Shown here piece after piece: positions 37,001-52,000 of a DNA stretch of 64,000 nucleotides (positions within the stretch are counted from its first letter, which is position 1; the number at the start of each line of letters is the position of its first letter). The stretch comes from Triatoma infestans (lineage: Eukaryota; Arthropoda; Insecta; Hemiptera; Reduviidae), in contig JAAEAF010003554.1 of assembly GCA_011037195.1 (NCBI GenBank), forward strand, positions 1 to 64,000. Direction: 5' to 3'. The translations under genes and the position numbers were made by a program. The notes beneath the pieces are model-generated. The model was not told the origin of the DNA, did no database searches, and worked only from the letters and a program-made list of their open reading frames with translations.

Positions 37001-40000
37001 TGTTTGAGTTTCTAAATAGAAATGTTCCTGCCCTCCCATTCTAGCTTCACCTTCCAAAATATGTTTTGCAGATAAAAATACTTTCTCTGGATCACCATTT
37101 CTGATTATTTTAGGTTTTTCATTAAAGAATGATTTGTGCTTAATAGCATCCTGGAATTGTTTATATAGTTATTTTATATGTATTTTTAAATGTAAACTTA
37201 AATGCAATCTGCATCTTACGCTCTGGGATATACCTCAATTGTGATAATAATTGGTTGAAGATCTTCATATTCAACTTTTACAAGTTTACAAGCTTTCTGC
37301 GCAGTTAATTGGTCAACAGCTACTATAGCACCAATGCACTGCCCTTGAGAAGTTACCTAAAAAAAACAAAAAAAAAAAAAACAGAATTATTTTAGGCTCC
37401 TATTGAACACTTACATATGTTCTTTTACTGTATTTCTTTTAAACTACCGGTTTACAAACATTCCTTGAAACTTAGTATATTAACAAAACGTTATCTTAAT
37501 ATTTTTCAGATGGTGCAACAGAGAGTAGCGAAAAGACCTTTTTAGCAGTTTGGGAAACTTATAATAATCGTTTCCCAAGAAACTCCCTTCAACTATTTAT
37601 CGCAAAAAATGCGTGAAATGAAATGGTAGATTTAAATATATGCAATAAGCATACAAAATTTAAAAAAAATTATTAGAATGTGTGGGCAGTTCCAGGCGAA
37701 GGTGCTGGAAGGTTTAGAGCAAGAAAGCGGTAAGCATTTTGGGCCAGATTACTAGTGCTAGACAATTTGTAAACCATTGATTATTTACCATTGATAATTT
37801 AATCAATGGTACAAAATCAAAAAAGTGAAAGCTTACAAATATTCGGGCTCGATTCTAGATGAGGAGGGAGGATATGGTGCGGAAGTGCGGGCAAGAAGCG
37901 GGCAGGCCAAGAAAGCTGTAAGAATGCTTCATTCCATCCTTTGGAACACCAGTATATCCAAGGAGAAGAAAACAAGGATCTTCTGTTCCATTGTAGAGAG
38001 AATTTTACTATACGGATCTGAGACTTGGACAACCTTAGCCAATTTAATGAAAAAAGTGAATGCTGTGGAGATGGAGTATTGGCGGAGATGTCTAAGGAGA
38101 ACAAGGGCGGACCGAATAAGGAATGAGGCTACACTGGAGGAAATGGGCATAGAGAAAAGGATAAATAAAAAAATAGTGGAGAGAAAGATGAGGTGGTATG
38201 GGCATGTGCGACGAATGGCCCCAGACAGATGGCCGGAAAGAGTGCGGAACTGGGCCCCTTCTGGAAGAAGAAAAAAAGGAAGACCAGCACGTCGATGGGA
38301 CGAAGAGAGAGAGGAGGAGATGATGGGGAGAGAACTGAGAGATGGAGATTAGAGGGATAGAACGCTGTGGAGGCTGACTTGAGGCGAACTCAATGAAGGG
38401 AAACGCCGTAAAAGTAAGTAAGATAATTTAATCAATTATTTACAGATAAATTACGCCAAACGAAAATATATACGCTCCTTGGATATCGACCTCTTAATTG
38501 CCTCAAAATTAAAACCCTGGCGCGACACATCTATTATTCATCAACTAATCATCCATCTATTAATTACCAAAAAAGTAATTTTCCCTTAAAACTCTTAATG
38601 ATTTACTAGAACTGGACCTACTGTCCCCATCGAGGCAACAGCGCTTTGAAGGTCAACTAAGAATTCGAATACAAAAATCTACATATGAAGAGTGTCAGCC
38701 AGCAGTCAAAATCATCGCTATTCAGAAACAACTGAACGTTCCAATTCAAATACTAGCTCGTTCGTACTCTAAATTGCTCCCGCTTCAGCAATTTGTCGCT
38801 CTTTAGTACATTATGTAATGTAACCTACTATTCGAATGGCTATTTCTATTATTTAAAAAAAAAAAAACCAAAGTCTTAAACTAATCAATTTCACTACCTC
38901 ACAAAACATTTTCGAGAAATCGACAAAAGCTGCTAAAAACACTCAATAAAATGGGAGTCTGTTTAACGAATTTAGACCGAAACCTTAGGGTTTGGATATC
39001 CTCGGAAAATTATTACGAATTTCTTGTAATTTTGTTGTTGTTGAGTTATTCTGTTAAAATATAGACGCGAGCACACACACTGCGCAATTTCCAAAAAATA
39101 TTTTTTTCAAATTGAATGAAAACCCAAAATTTAAAAAATTTGTCGCAACCGCATATACAATTCGTAACATAACAATTGGCGAAATTAAAAATAAGCAAAT
39201 AAATAGTAGATTATGTGCTAGATTGTTTCATCGTATAACAACTTCCATTAATTTTTGATATTTCGTTAAAAACGTTCCAATTAGCAAATACAGTGTTCTT
39301 GATGTGGTAAGAGATATAACAAAGAAAAAAAAACAATAAGCAGTTAAGTATCTCCACTTTATTTAGAGAAAAAATAATTATATTATATCGTTAATACCAT
39401 TGGATATTAAAGAAGCAACTCCATTTTAAACAGAATCATATTACACCCTCATCAGTTCATTAAATTATATTTTTACCCCAAATTTTGGGGCACAAAACCT
39501 CATCGGCGGCATTAGAACGACATATCTGGCTGTCCAGTGGAAAACAGTGACTGGACATCGGGTCCAGGTCTCTGGGTTGAAATCTTATACATAGATTAAT
39601 TGTCACTGTTACTAATTCAATTACTGCGTAGAAAATACAAAATTAATTATAATTATGGGAGAAAGGATTTTCGATGAGAGAGTTATACTCTAAAGTCTAA
39701 TTCCACTAGAAAATACAATACAAAAATAAAGTTTTGATTAAACATAAAAGAACTGTAGCTTAAAGAAATGGAACACTCACATTAACAGAAAAGTATTCAC
39801 TCAAATGAAAATCTAAATTATACATACTGAAAAAAAAAGTTAAATCTTACTTTTTTTGACGCAAAGATTTCTTCATCTGGTATAAGAGGACCGAAGTGGT
39901 TAAAACCTTCAGGAATATCTTTAGCTGAATAAAACGCCACCACTCCTTCCACAGCTAATGCCTCAGACGGATCAATTGAAATAATCTTAGCGTGAGCTTT

Positions 40001-43000
40001 TGTGCTAAGTTTTAGACTCAGATAATATTCATTTTCATATTTAGGAATATCATCGCAGTATATAGCCTCTCCTAGATAGAGAAATAAAATAGTTGTTCAT
40101 AAATACGTCTCACTTGAAGAAAGGAAAAAAGGAAGTGCCATAGCAAGAAAGATCCTGCTGTGCCTTACAACACAGATCGATTAACAGTATTGTTATATGA
40201 ATGCATAAAAAAATAAAACAGGTTTCCATACACAATGGACGGCGACACTAGTATTTTAATTTGCGACGCGGCACCACTTACTTCATCAAATGATATTACT
40301 AAGAAACCGTCTAAGATAATTTCTGAACATAAGCAACGATATATGCATATTTCACGTTACACACAAAAGTTGAAACTGAAAATATTACAAAATGTTTCAT
40401 TTCTGTGTTACACTTCAATTACTAAGTGCATTTTTTACTGCGAAATACGTAATTATAAATCAAAAGTTATGTTAGAAGGCTTTTTTAAAAAAAAATTACA
40501 TGCCTGTAGCTTGTTTGTAGGCAGATTTGTGTACAATAGGTCGCCCCACTAAATCTGACTTATCTTGACTGTCAGGTACCTACAAATGTTATAGTTATAT
40601 ATACTTTTAACATATTAATAAGATAATTTTAAAAATTCCTATAATATTCTTATGTACTTACAATAGTAAAGTACTGACTACTTTGAGGTTTCAATGAATG
40701 AAACTGATATTGACCGCTACGATGAGAATCAGGAATGGATATATCGATTCCTTCTTTCTTTTCAAGTATCTCACTTACTGCCAAGTAAAATTTAAACAAT
40801 AAACTAAAAAAAAAAAAAGAAAGAAAAGAAATATAAATATATATATATTATATACAGCTAACTACTCTCCCACAATAACTTTTATAACTAATTTTATTAA
40901 GTTTATTTATTAAAACCTTAGAGTTAATGATCGTCTGTATTGAATCATGCCACCAGGTGCTCCCGGATCTAAGGGTAACTCATCAGAAAGTAAATCATAA
41001 GCTTTGTTTAATGTGTCGTTACACCATTTCCTAAAGGAAAAAAAAATTACAGTTATTTCCAGGGATAATGAAAGCATTAAAGAAACTTCTAATAAGACAT
41101 ATTAAAATATCATAATATATTATAAATAATACTTAAGTTCTCTGAGTGCAAAAGAGAAAAGATAAGTTTTTCGATAGTACTCTGGGTACGCGTACATAAA
41201 TGAACAAGAGAATTCCACTGATTTCCTATATCACGCAGAATTAAATGTAAGAATTTCATGTTTGAAACAAATTGCTCTAGTAATTTTATTTGCAAGTGCA
41301 ACAAAAGTCTTGGATGTTCGCACTAGAGTCCTTTTTTATTTTCTTTTTTACATATTCCCCAGAGTTCAATTCCCATGATGGCTCAAGCGCTGGTGACCAA
41401 GGATTGTGGAAAAAGAAAAATGGGGAGCTAATGTTAGTAACGAAACCTAGTAGTAAAAACCAAAAATAATTAACCGATGCTTTTCACAGACCCCCCAAGA
41501 AATTTCGTAGACTGGCGAGTTAATGGATTACTGCACTAAAGGTTTTTTTTTTTTTTGAAGCAATCAGAATCTAAAAAAAATATATTTATGCAATACTCAA
41601 AAGACTTCCTCTTCCAGAAATTCTCACAATAACTCTGGCTGACAAATTTTCATCCAACTTGGATTTTTTTTGACAAACGTTTGGTTGTCCTTTATAACAT
41701 ACGTGGTAGAACCGTGGCACGTTGAACTGAATGGCTTTTTTTTTTCTTTTTTTTTTTTTTTTTTTTTTTTTTGGAAAGCTCAATAATAGAAAACCTTAAA
41801 AATAATTTTTCCAGGTAAAATTTCAAATAAAAATTATAGACCAATATTATGATAAAGTTTTCCAGAAAATTATTGAAGCGGTTTTCATGAAATCTCGGAA
41901 CTCTGAAACAAACTATTCAATAAAATTGCTAGAAGTCTCGTCCAGGGAGAAAGATCATGATCGTGATATATACGACGACTAGATAACAACACCGTTCTGC
42001 CTTGATTTTTGAAATACAGCTCTCAAATTGCGCTGTCTTGTTGAAACGATCCTTACGGTGAGGCCTATTAGGATCAGTAAAAGTAAAAAAGCTATATGTT
42101 TCAAATATAATTTTTAAAAGTTCAGCATCAGATTCTGAACGCTAGAAAAGTATCGTATAGAGAGGTGGGTTTTTGCAAATAATTGGACATCCGTTCGACA
42201 TTTAATCAATCAATGGGCAGCTGTAATTTTACACATGAGTTCCAATTTTGTTTATAACGACCAAGACAGTGTGGATTAACATCATGTTAATCAAAGGTAG
42301 CCAGTCTTTGTACGTACGATGAGGAATCATCAAATTTGTTTTACAAAATTGAAGTTTTAATCCCGTAAGATATATTGAAATTCTGTGTATTCTCCTCCAT
42401 TTATTGAAGAAAACTCCTCAGGTAGCTCGTGTCATCATCCACTTCTTGGAGCGAATTTGAAAGGAGTACAATAAATTGGCCAGTACGTTCTCCCGATATC
42501 AATCCAATAAATACGTATTAGTCATTATAAGGAGACGTTAAACAGCCCATCGGAGAAGGATAGCGCACATTCTTCACAATATATGTATATATATATATAT
42601 ATATTTTTTTTTTTTAAATGTATAAACCAAAGCTAAAACCACCACATAGTTATTATTACTGAATCATAAAATTTAATATTATGAATATACAGATATATAT
42701 TAGCAAGTAACATACATTCCAGAAAGCTGTGCTGATGTCTTAGGGGTTAAAGTTGTCCAAGGTGCCATACCTCCATAGGCGATAATAAAATGTTTTATAG
42801 TAGTTCCATCCAATTTCAAATTAAATGCACCATTAACTATAGCAATATCATCTTCCCTCCTTTTAGATTGTTTATATGCTTTAAAGTGTTGATTCTATAT
42901 ATTTTTTTAATGAAGTAAGTAAATTAAACAAAATTTGCGTTAAAAAAAAATAATAATTTTTTTGTTTGTTTAATATACCTCAGAAGTGAAAGGAACATGT

Positions 43001-46000
43001 ACGGAAATCAGTACTTCGTCTTCTGAAATAACATTTCTTCTATAACCTGTCCAAAATGTATGATCCATTGTGACAGTTCTCCAACCACCATCTGAAATCA
43101 ACAATTAAAAATTATGACAAACATTACATTTGTATTTACATAATCAGTAAAACTTCAAAAAGCGAATAGTTTCAACGAAAATTATTAGATTTGTATAGTA
43201 ATTAAAAAATTGGAAATTTCTTTACTATGTTATTTGATAATCATTTATTTATTTATTTTTACTGCTATAATTAAAGTTTTGCAAGAGAAGTAAAATTTTC
43301 AAAATTCATCATAAATACACGCTGGGGGGTACCACATCATAGTTGGACGTAAAGTAAGCCATAAAAAAAGGCATTACTTAATAGTTAATGAAACCCATTA
43401 ATGAGCAAACAACAAATCAATTATTACTGAATTAAATCTAAATAATTAAACAAATAAGTGTAATATAATTCCATCTTATCTTTCTGCAGTATAATAAAAC
43501 AATGCGTTCTTATCTATTTATATCTTTAAGAAGTGAATAAATAAGACTAATTATTTATTTACTTTTGCTTTTCACGTCCAGTTTACAAAGAGACGCCATA
43601 AGAATTGGATTCAAATCAGATATTGGACTTCCAGTCATAATATTTCCTCCAATGACCTGTGTGCGAGAAAAAAAAAATCAATCTTATAAATAAATAACTC
43701 GGCTTAAAGAGATAAAAAAAAAAAGTGATTATCATATATAGATACTTACCCCCACATTTCGAATTTGTTTTCCAGCAAACAACTGTAGCATTTCAACAAT
43801 CGCTTTGAAAATTTTTGTTTTGTAATCTTTTTAAAACAAAAATAATGTTGGAAAAAAATATTTAAGAGTTATTAAGAATATTAATATAAAATATTAAGCC
43901 AATAAAATTAGAATCGGGATGTAACACACCTGGTAAAGTATCAATTTGATGAATCAAAAATTTTTCAAATTCTGATAATGTTACAGCTGCACCAACTTTA
44001 ACACCATCATCTTCCAAAACAATGCTTATTAATTCCGGTATCTGATTCGGAAGAATTAGTTCGGGATATAGGAAATTTTTAAATTTCACTTCCACACCTG
44101 TTAGTAAAAAAGAAATTTCATTAAAGTAAATCTACTTAATAAAATTAATAAGATATAAACAAATTAACTTACCAACTTCTGTGTTTCCATTAATAATTTT
44201 CGATTTAGGATACAGTTCTTTTAAGGAAAGAAGTTCATCTAATGTTCTTGGTCGATACCATGTAACCCGGGGTCCTTTTATAACTAAGTACTCCCGGTCA
44301 TATTTATCTGATAACTAAAATATCTTTAATATATCACAAAAAAAATAAAAATAAAATATAAATGAAATTATATAAATATTTATTAAATTTACCGCCAACT
44401 CAGGTGGAAAAATTGGTTCTTGAGATGGATCATATGGGGTGAATTCATTTGGATTAAAAAGTTTTTCATCATTACTAATTCCATTTTCCTTTTTGTTAAC
44501 ATCATTTTCTTTACAATCTCCATTCACTAGAGAACTTTGTTTCCCTTTATTGCGACAACATTGTTGACCAAGACCACAACCAACTCCATTTTGATAACCA
44601 TTTACTCTTCTTTCTTCCCATTCTTCAGTGAATGTTTTATAACCTTCTATTATCGCTCTATATCCAGTGCAGCGGCATAAATTTCCTAAAAATAAAGTAA
44701 TGACAAATAATAATCTTTGTTGAAGTGGTCTTTACGCCTAAGTACTGATCAAGTACTATGAACGGAACTTGTAGTCGATAAATAAATGCTCATGTTGGAG
44801 GAATACTTTAATGTGGAAAAACAAAAAAGTAAAAACAATAAAAAATATTGTAGAAACTAGGGAATGGTTTTAAATATATATATATATTTTTTTTTTTAAT
44901 CATTCTATTATATTGAATTTATTTCGTAAAACATTTGTAACCAATATCAAAATATATAACAAATTTTTTTTTATTTTATTTTATAAATTATGACCTTTCA
45001 AAAGTTAAAACCCCTTTCATTATTAATGTATGAGAAATATGTAAAATTTATTTCGCACTGTTTTTCAAATAAATTTTTGTATTATATTCTTTTAATCTGT
45101 GTTGTACAAAACGTGATATAATCGCTATTCTTCATATTAAAACAAAATTAAATAAACAATATTGTTAAAATTCGTGAGGTTCGGCTAGAAATAAAAAAAA
45201 TAACAAGATGAAAATAGTGGTCGAACCTCATGAATTAAAACAATATATACTTTTAACGGCCAATATAAATAACCAAAACATTTTTTTTTTCTTTTATTTG
45301 GAATTCAGAATCTACATAAATAAATATAATGAGTGAATATGATGATATGTGATGATGAATGACGTGATTGGCTGGAGGAGAGAAGCTACTCAGCGGTAAC
45401 ACTCTTACAGGAATCACTTCCTATTGTTGGAGGTGATCACGAGGCCAACAGCGGCTTAGTCGACGGGGTGGATTATCTGGTATAGTTGTGGAGGCGAGAT
45501 TTTGAACAAGAGGATTAGAGTTGAGAGTAAGAAAGTCAAACAAAAATTTTTATATTTAGTTTTGATGGCTTCAGATACATATGGGATTTTGAGATCGTTG
45601 TGAAGGGTAGAGTTAGATACGTACATAGAATGGAGCAACTGTTTATCAGACGGAGAATTTTTGACTGAAAAGACTGATTTTCTGGGAATTTGAGCGCTTG
45701 GTTGAACCCCCAGTTCAAGTCCGTAAGTCCACATCGGTTTGAGTATACAGTTGTATATTAGTAATTTGTGCTCAAGAGATAGTTTCGATCGCCTTCCTAT
45801 TATTCTGAGTAGTAACTTATTCCGTTTAAGTTCCAAACTTTTTAGTTTCGTATGTGGATTCCATGTTAGTCTTTTGTCGATGTACATCCCAAGGTAGCGA
45901 ACTAAGTTTGCAGGAGAGTGATATTGAGTTTAAGGTTACTGAAGGATAGGAGGCACGACGCATAGAGTAAAGTTGATTTCTTGACATTTTTTTGGGTTGA

Positions 46001-49000
46001 GTTTAATTTTTTGGCCCAAGATTCTATTTTATTTAAATGAGTCTGTAAGCGAGTGGAGGCAATTATGGGATCAGAACTGGATGCAAGGATGGCGGTGTCA
46101 TCAGTGTAAGAATGTTTGTATAGGTTGGTAGATCTGAAGTGAATACAGTATACAGAAGCGGACCAAGTATATTACCCTAAGGATCTCCGGCGCAGGCCAA
46201 TCAAAACTTTAAATAAATAATTATAAACTATTTGCTTTATTATGTATAGATATAACCTCATCTTATACGTTTATATAATGTATTCATCATGGAGTATATA
46301 TCTATTCTATAAAATATAAAATAGTGAGCTATTTTGTGAATTGCGTTAATACTGCAAATTAAGCTGGACGGAATAATTATGCGGTTTGCACCATTTGTCA
46401 TGGGATTTTCTTGGGAATGTTAAGAGTGGTGAGGGGTTGGGCGCCAGGTTGGGCCCCGTAATATATATAGGTATGTTTTAGTGTGAACAGCATAATTCAA
46501 AAAGCGAAAACTTGCTAAATATATTGTAATCCGCTTCTCCAAAAAAGCCGGTATCCCTCTATCAACTAAATGTGATGTAAAATTCCAAGCATAAAGAAAA
46601 TTGATTGGAAAATTGAAAGTAGATATATGAGTAGTAGATTAAGTATTTATTTATTTATTTGAAATCATGAATATCCTATCTGCTCAACTGTCCAAACCCA
46701 TACAACATCTGCATGTTGCAGAATTCAAAAATTTTCAGCTTAAGGTTAGATTCTTTAAATAAAACATAAGTTCAGTACATTCGTTTGCAATATTTTTTAA
46801 GTGTTTTATAATTGGGTCTAACTCTCCAGAAGCTTCCTTATTCCATTAATTACATAAAAACTACCAGTAACAATAATAATAAAACTATACCTTGGAAAGC
46901 TATTTCCATATCTTTCATGGTAGGTTTCCTTGGAAGACTTCGTAAAAGTGCATACATGGACATAACTATTCCTGGAGTACAGAAACCGCATTGTGATCCG
47001 TGAGCTTTAGCTATCCTTTCTTGCACTGGATGCAATTTTTCTTTTACACTGCCTATACCTTCAATCGTAGTTACAGCTAGACCATGCATAGCAGCAACTG
47101 GTGCAAGACATGCATTCACAGCATAATGCCTTTTCTTTGTTAAGGTTTAATTTTTATTTTATCTTAAGACTGAGAAAGCTCAGCCACTATATTTTCAAAG
47201 AAAGAAGTAGCTGAGTTGTGATGCTGACATGTACATAGACCAAGAATCCTATATTTGACAATTAAAGCAAACGAATTCCAAGAATGTGTTTAAATTGTTA
47301 AATCAATCTAGACGTAGAATAAATGCTTATTAAAAATATACAAAATTTGTTAAAAGTTTTTGTAGCTAAATATCTAACTGAAAAAAGCAATGTTTTTGGA
47401 AAACGTTAAACGTGCCCATCATGCACCATTCATATATTCAAGCGTTTATCCTTGGAATGGAAAATCCAAAAATTTGAACTTTTTGTACAATGTTAAGTAG
47501 TAGTCTTTATAATCTTGCAAAACACACGGCTTTATACGGCTAAAGAAAATAGTACTGCATGCCTAAAGAAGAAAAACGGAAATAATGGTCTTCAAAAATA
47601 CAACGGAAACATTTCGGTGGCGTTCCAATTTTGTACGTTCGTATTTTGGTGAAAAATCATTTATAGAAGCTGCAATTAATTGGTTAAATATAAATTAATA
47701 TAGTTCGTTTCTAAAACAAAGAAAATCCAATTAAATTTATCTTATTGAAACTATTTTGTGATAGTGGCCAGTTTTGCCCACAAGAACGCAAGCAAATATA
47801 GCAACTGAAGGGAAGTTATAAAATTACTTTCTTATTAAATATTAATTTTTTTCTAAAATACTTAAAACACGTAAAAAGGGTTGTTAAAAACAATTGGAGA
47901 TGCAGGTTAACAATGTGGAATGTTTTCTAATGAAAAAAAGAAGGTTACATTCAGACTGGTTCCAGAATGTAGGTTAAAATAAACAAAATTATATAATGTT
48001 TACTGAGATTCAACTTCTTATCGTATTCACTTTAAGAATGTTTTAACAAATATTTAATTTAAAAACATAACACACTTTTATATTGTTTAACATACAGTAA
48101 AATTTATGTTGAAAGCGTTTGATATATTTTACACTGATTTTTTTTTAATTTCTAAAAATTGTTTTTTTAACTTAAAAAAAATGAAAAGTACAATTTTACA
48201 CACTGCGAAATATTATTCACATTATTCGCCTGTTGGAAATTACACAAATGCAATTAATATAAATTTTATAACTCAAAAATAACTTGTATTCTTCCATTAG
48301 CAACTATGTATTTTGATAGACAATAGATTGAACATATCTTAGTTCTAATTTGTGCTATGGACATTTGAACTCGCACTGTTCGTTAGGTCTTATCCCTCTG
48401 TAGTTTCATATTATCTACAGCTGTCGCGTTGAGATTTATTAAATATAATTCTTAATTGCAGTATTATGTAAGACTGTTGTATACAATTTCTACATACCCT
48501 ATTGTAAATGTGGATTAATTTATTTAAAAATTACGATAACTATAATAAAATAGCTTTATTAAAAGCTTTATCTCATTTTATGGATCTAAAACCCACTGTT
48601 TCATTTCAGCTGCATCTTTCTAAATTTTTTTTTTTTATCTTACTGTTATTTCTGGTTGCCTAAAAGCGCAGGACAATGTGGCTCTTATCTTCCCATATTA
48701 AAAAAAATTGACCTCACCAATGATCTCCGATATTAACCCGAACCCAAAAAAAAAAAACTCAGAAATTTACCCCAACCAATTACCAGCCTGACTGCAATGT
48801 CTTAAGATATCAGTAATCTATAACTTCCCCACTCTTCCATCTTGCAGTCAATGATACCAATGATCTCGGTCAGGAAAATAGTGGCTATACCCCTTAAAGC
48901 CACTAACCTAACTTCGCTAGTTGTTACTTGCTTGTCAGCGGGCAGTTTTTTGAATGTCATTTTTTAATTTAACAATGCCTATGAGGATATATTAGCTTTT

Positions 49001-52000
49001 TATTTACAGTTTAATTATAAAAGTTCAGCATCAATACTCTTCAGTGGCGAAATTCAAATATTTAATGTTTTTTTAATATATTTTTTTTTTAATGTATTAA
49101 GTTAGCAAAAATGTTTTTAGAGATACAATGAAAATTTGAAACCTCCAAAATTAATTAGGGTCATTCAATAAGTAATGCGACAAATCGCTGTTGCTCAGAA
49201 ACGGTTTGTTTAATCAATACAATAGTTTCAGTGCGACAAGTTGGCATCCTTGTACTTAGTTTCTCAACAGCTGTTCCAGAGTATTTGGTAAGCATAACCA
49301 CAAATGTATTCAGTTAACATAGCGAGTCCGCTCGAGCATTGCGACTCGGAAGAACAACGCTCAGTGATTAGATTTTTAGTTGCAGAGGGTATCAAAGGTT
49401 GAGTGAAATCCATGAAAGAATGATGAAAGTGTATGGGACCGTTCGAACGTTTATAAATGGGTAGAACAGTTTAAAAGTGGCCGTTTAAGTGTCTGTTTTG
49501 AGCAACGAAGTGGACGACCGGTTGTAGTTGCAACTTCCTCCCTCGAATCTCATATTAACGCTTTAATTCAGGACAATAGGCGTATTACTGTTGAACTGAT
49601 AGCTGAAGAAGTGCACGCGATTGTTGGAACTATCTATAACATTATTCAGAATAAGCTACGCGAAATGGGTTCCAAGGCAACTTACGGACGCCCACAAAAA
49701 AAAAACAGGTTTCAAATCAGTCAACAATTGAAAGAACGACGTTTAATTGAAAAAGAATTTTTCAGTAGAATTTTAACATGTATGAAACATTGAATACACC
49801 ATTTTGAGCCGGAGTCTAAGCGTCAAAGCCTTGAGTGGAAGCATACGGGTTTTCCCACTCGAAAGAAATTCAAGACCCAGCCGTCTGCAGGTAAAGTCAT
49901 ACTCACAGTATTCTAGGATTCGCAGGGGCCTATTTATTGTGACTATCTCGAAGATCAACGAACCATCAACAGCCAGTATTACAGTCATATGCTCACAAAC
50001 AAAGTAGGGCCTGCCATTCGATCAAAACGTCATGGACTAGAGGCGTGAATTTGCTTCATGACAACGCGCGCCCAAACACGGCACAGTTAACTCAAAAAAC
50101 TTTTCAAAAAGTGGGATGGGAGATCCTACCACATCCCTCCTGCAGTCCCGTCCTCGCCCCATCCGACTTCCATTTGTTTGGCCCCCTTAAAGAGGCTCTA
50201 CGTGAAACATTTTCAATCCAGTGAAAAAGTTAAAAATCCGGTGCAAAAGTGGCTTCGAGATCAACCCAAAGAATTTTATGCCAGAGGCATACACAAATTA
50301 GAAGAACGATGGGACAAGTGTATAAATGTTGTTGCTGGGGACTATGTTGAAAAGTAGCCAAAGTTTTGTATTAATTAAATAAATTGTTTTTGAGCTACAG
50401 TGATTTGCCTCGTTACTTATTGAATAACCCTCGTACAATTTAATTTCTCGATGAACATCCCAAGACAGATTATAAATAAGAGAAATTATAAAACCTACTG
50501 ACTGCAGATATATTCCCAGGATTTGCTTTTCTGCAAATCAGATAATTTGATGCTTGAAAATGATGACTGGATCAATGAACATGTCCTACACTTAGAATTA
50601 ATTAATAAACATTAATTCGGACCCAAATTTCCTTGTAAGGAAGTCAATCCTGAGGAGTTTTATTAATAAAGTGTGCCATAATCTATTATAGACTCAAGTT
50701 CATACAACAATATTTATTTAAAAGGATACAATATTTTTTTATTTTGCCTGTCATATCTGGACACCATCACTGTGCAAGCTCCACACCCTCCTTCAGCACA
50801 TCCCAGTTTTGTTCCACACAAGCGTACTGAATTGTTTTTAAGGAAATAATGTAAGTCACAAGTTATATATATATATATACAACAACAAAAAATAGTTATA
50901 AATTGTTCTATTTATTCTAATAATTTCAATCCTTAAAATCCTCTGGGTAAAACATACTAATATAGTTGCAGTTTTAAGTTTTTAATTAAAGTCATAGCCG
51001 ACATAGTTAAAACAACCCTTAGCAATGTATGGGTGTTTTTAGCAGGTAAGTTAAATTAAAATGCAATAAAGTCAATTATTGTAAAATACAATTACAGTAA
51101 CCACGACATCTTTTCTTTTTAATTGATGTCCGGAGACTTCTCAGTTTCTGCCGCCCTCCGAGGAGTATTCTTTTGTTGCAGGCAACAACGTCCATCATAG
51201 GACAATGAGTTGTAAAGGCTTCCAAGGAGGAGAAAATCGAAGAAGAGCACTGTAGGACTCGACTTCGGGCCTTCCGCATTTGAAGTTGCGCACACAAGCC
51301 CTTTCAATACCGCTCGTGCTACACACAGCATACACACACAACTATCTCATCAACCAATCACATTAAAGTGGCAATATTCAATTTCATAATATTTTCAAGT
51401 TGCTATCGAGAGGCAAAGAAAAACTACTATTAATGTAGACATTCCTCATGATAGGCTTTTAAAATGTCCAAAATGAAGCCGCATCTTTAGAAGTTTCAGA
51501 AATGGATATTAATGAATTTATAAATTTTAGCGACTTACTTATACTTAATCAGTTTACCAACACACACAAAAAAAATGAAGAACTAATTTCTTAGCTCAGT
51601 ATTAAATGGTTGAAATTTGATTCGAAATGAATAATTTGACACTGGTTACTAATTTTCTATCGTAAGAGAAATTCAATTTTTACGTTTCAATTGTGCCAAT
51701 ATTTTCTTGAAATGTTCAATTCTTCATGTTGTTTTTATTTGAATGTATCTCTTTTGTGATTGAATTCAATTGTTTATTCATCTCTTTTAAATAAAATTTA
51801 AACCTTATATAAAACTGTTTATATTCTATTGTACTTTGGGGCCAATATTTATGAAATTTATTCTTTGCTCAGAGAGACCAAAGTTCACAAAAAAAAAAAA
51901 AGACTACAAAATATTTGAATAGTAAAAATCTGATAAAAGAAAGAAATTCAAGTTTATTAACATTATACAAATAAAAGCTATCATGATTTGAATGTAAAAA

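Noticed and set aside
41360..41400. tRNA-like word GTTCAATTCCC
   Set aside because: An isolated B-box match with no A box at the right distance.
41586..41783. 65-codon ORF with a poly-Lys start
   Set aside because: Product of a long T tract; no further coding signal.
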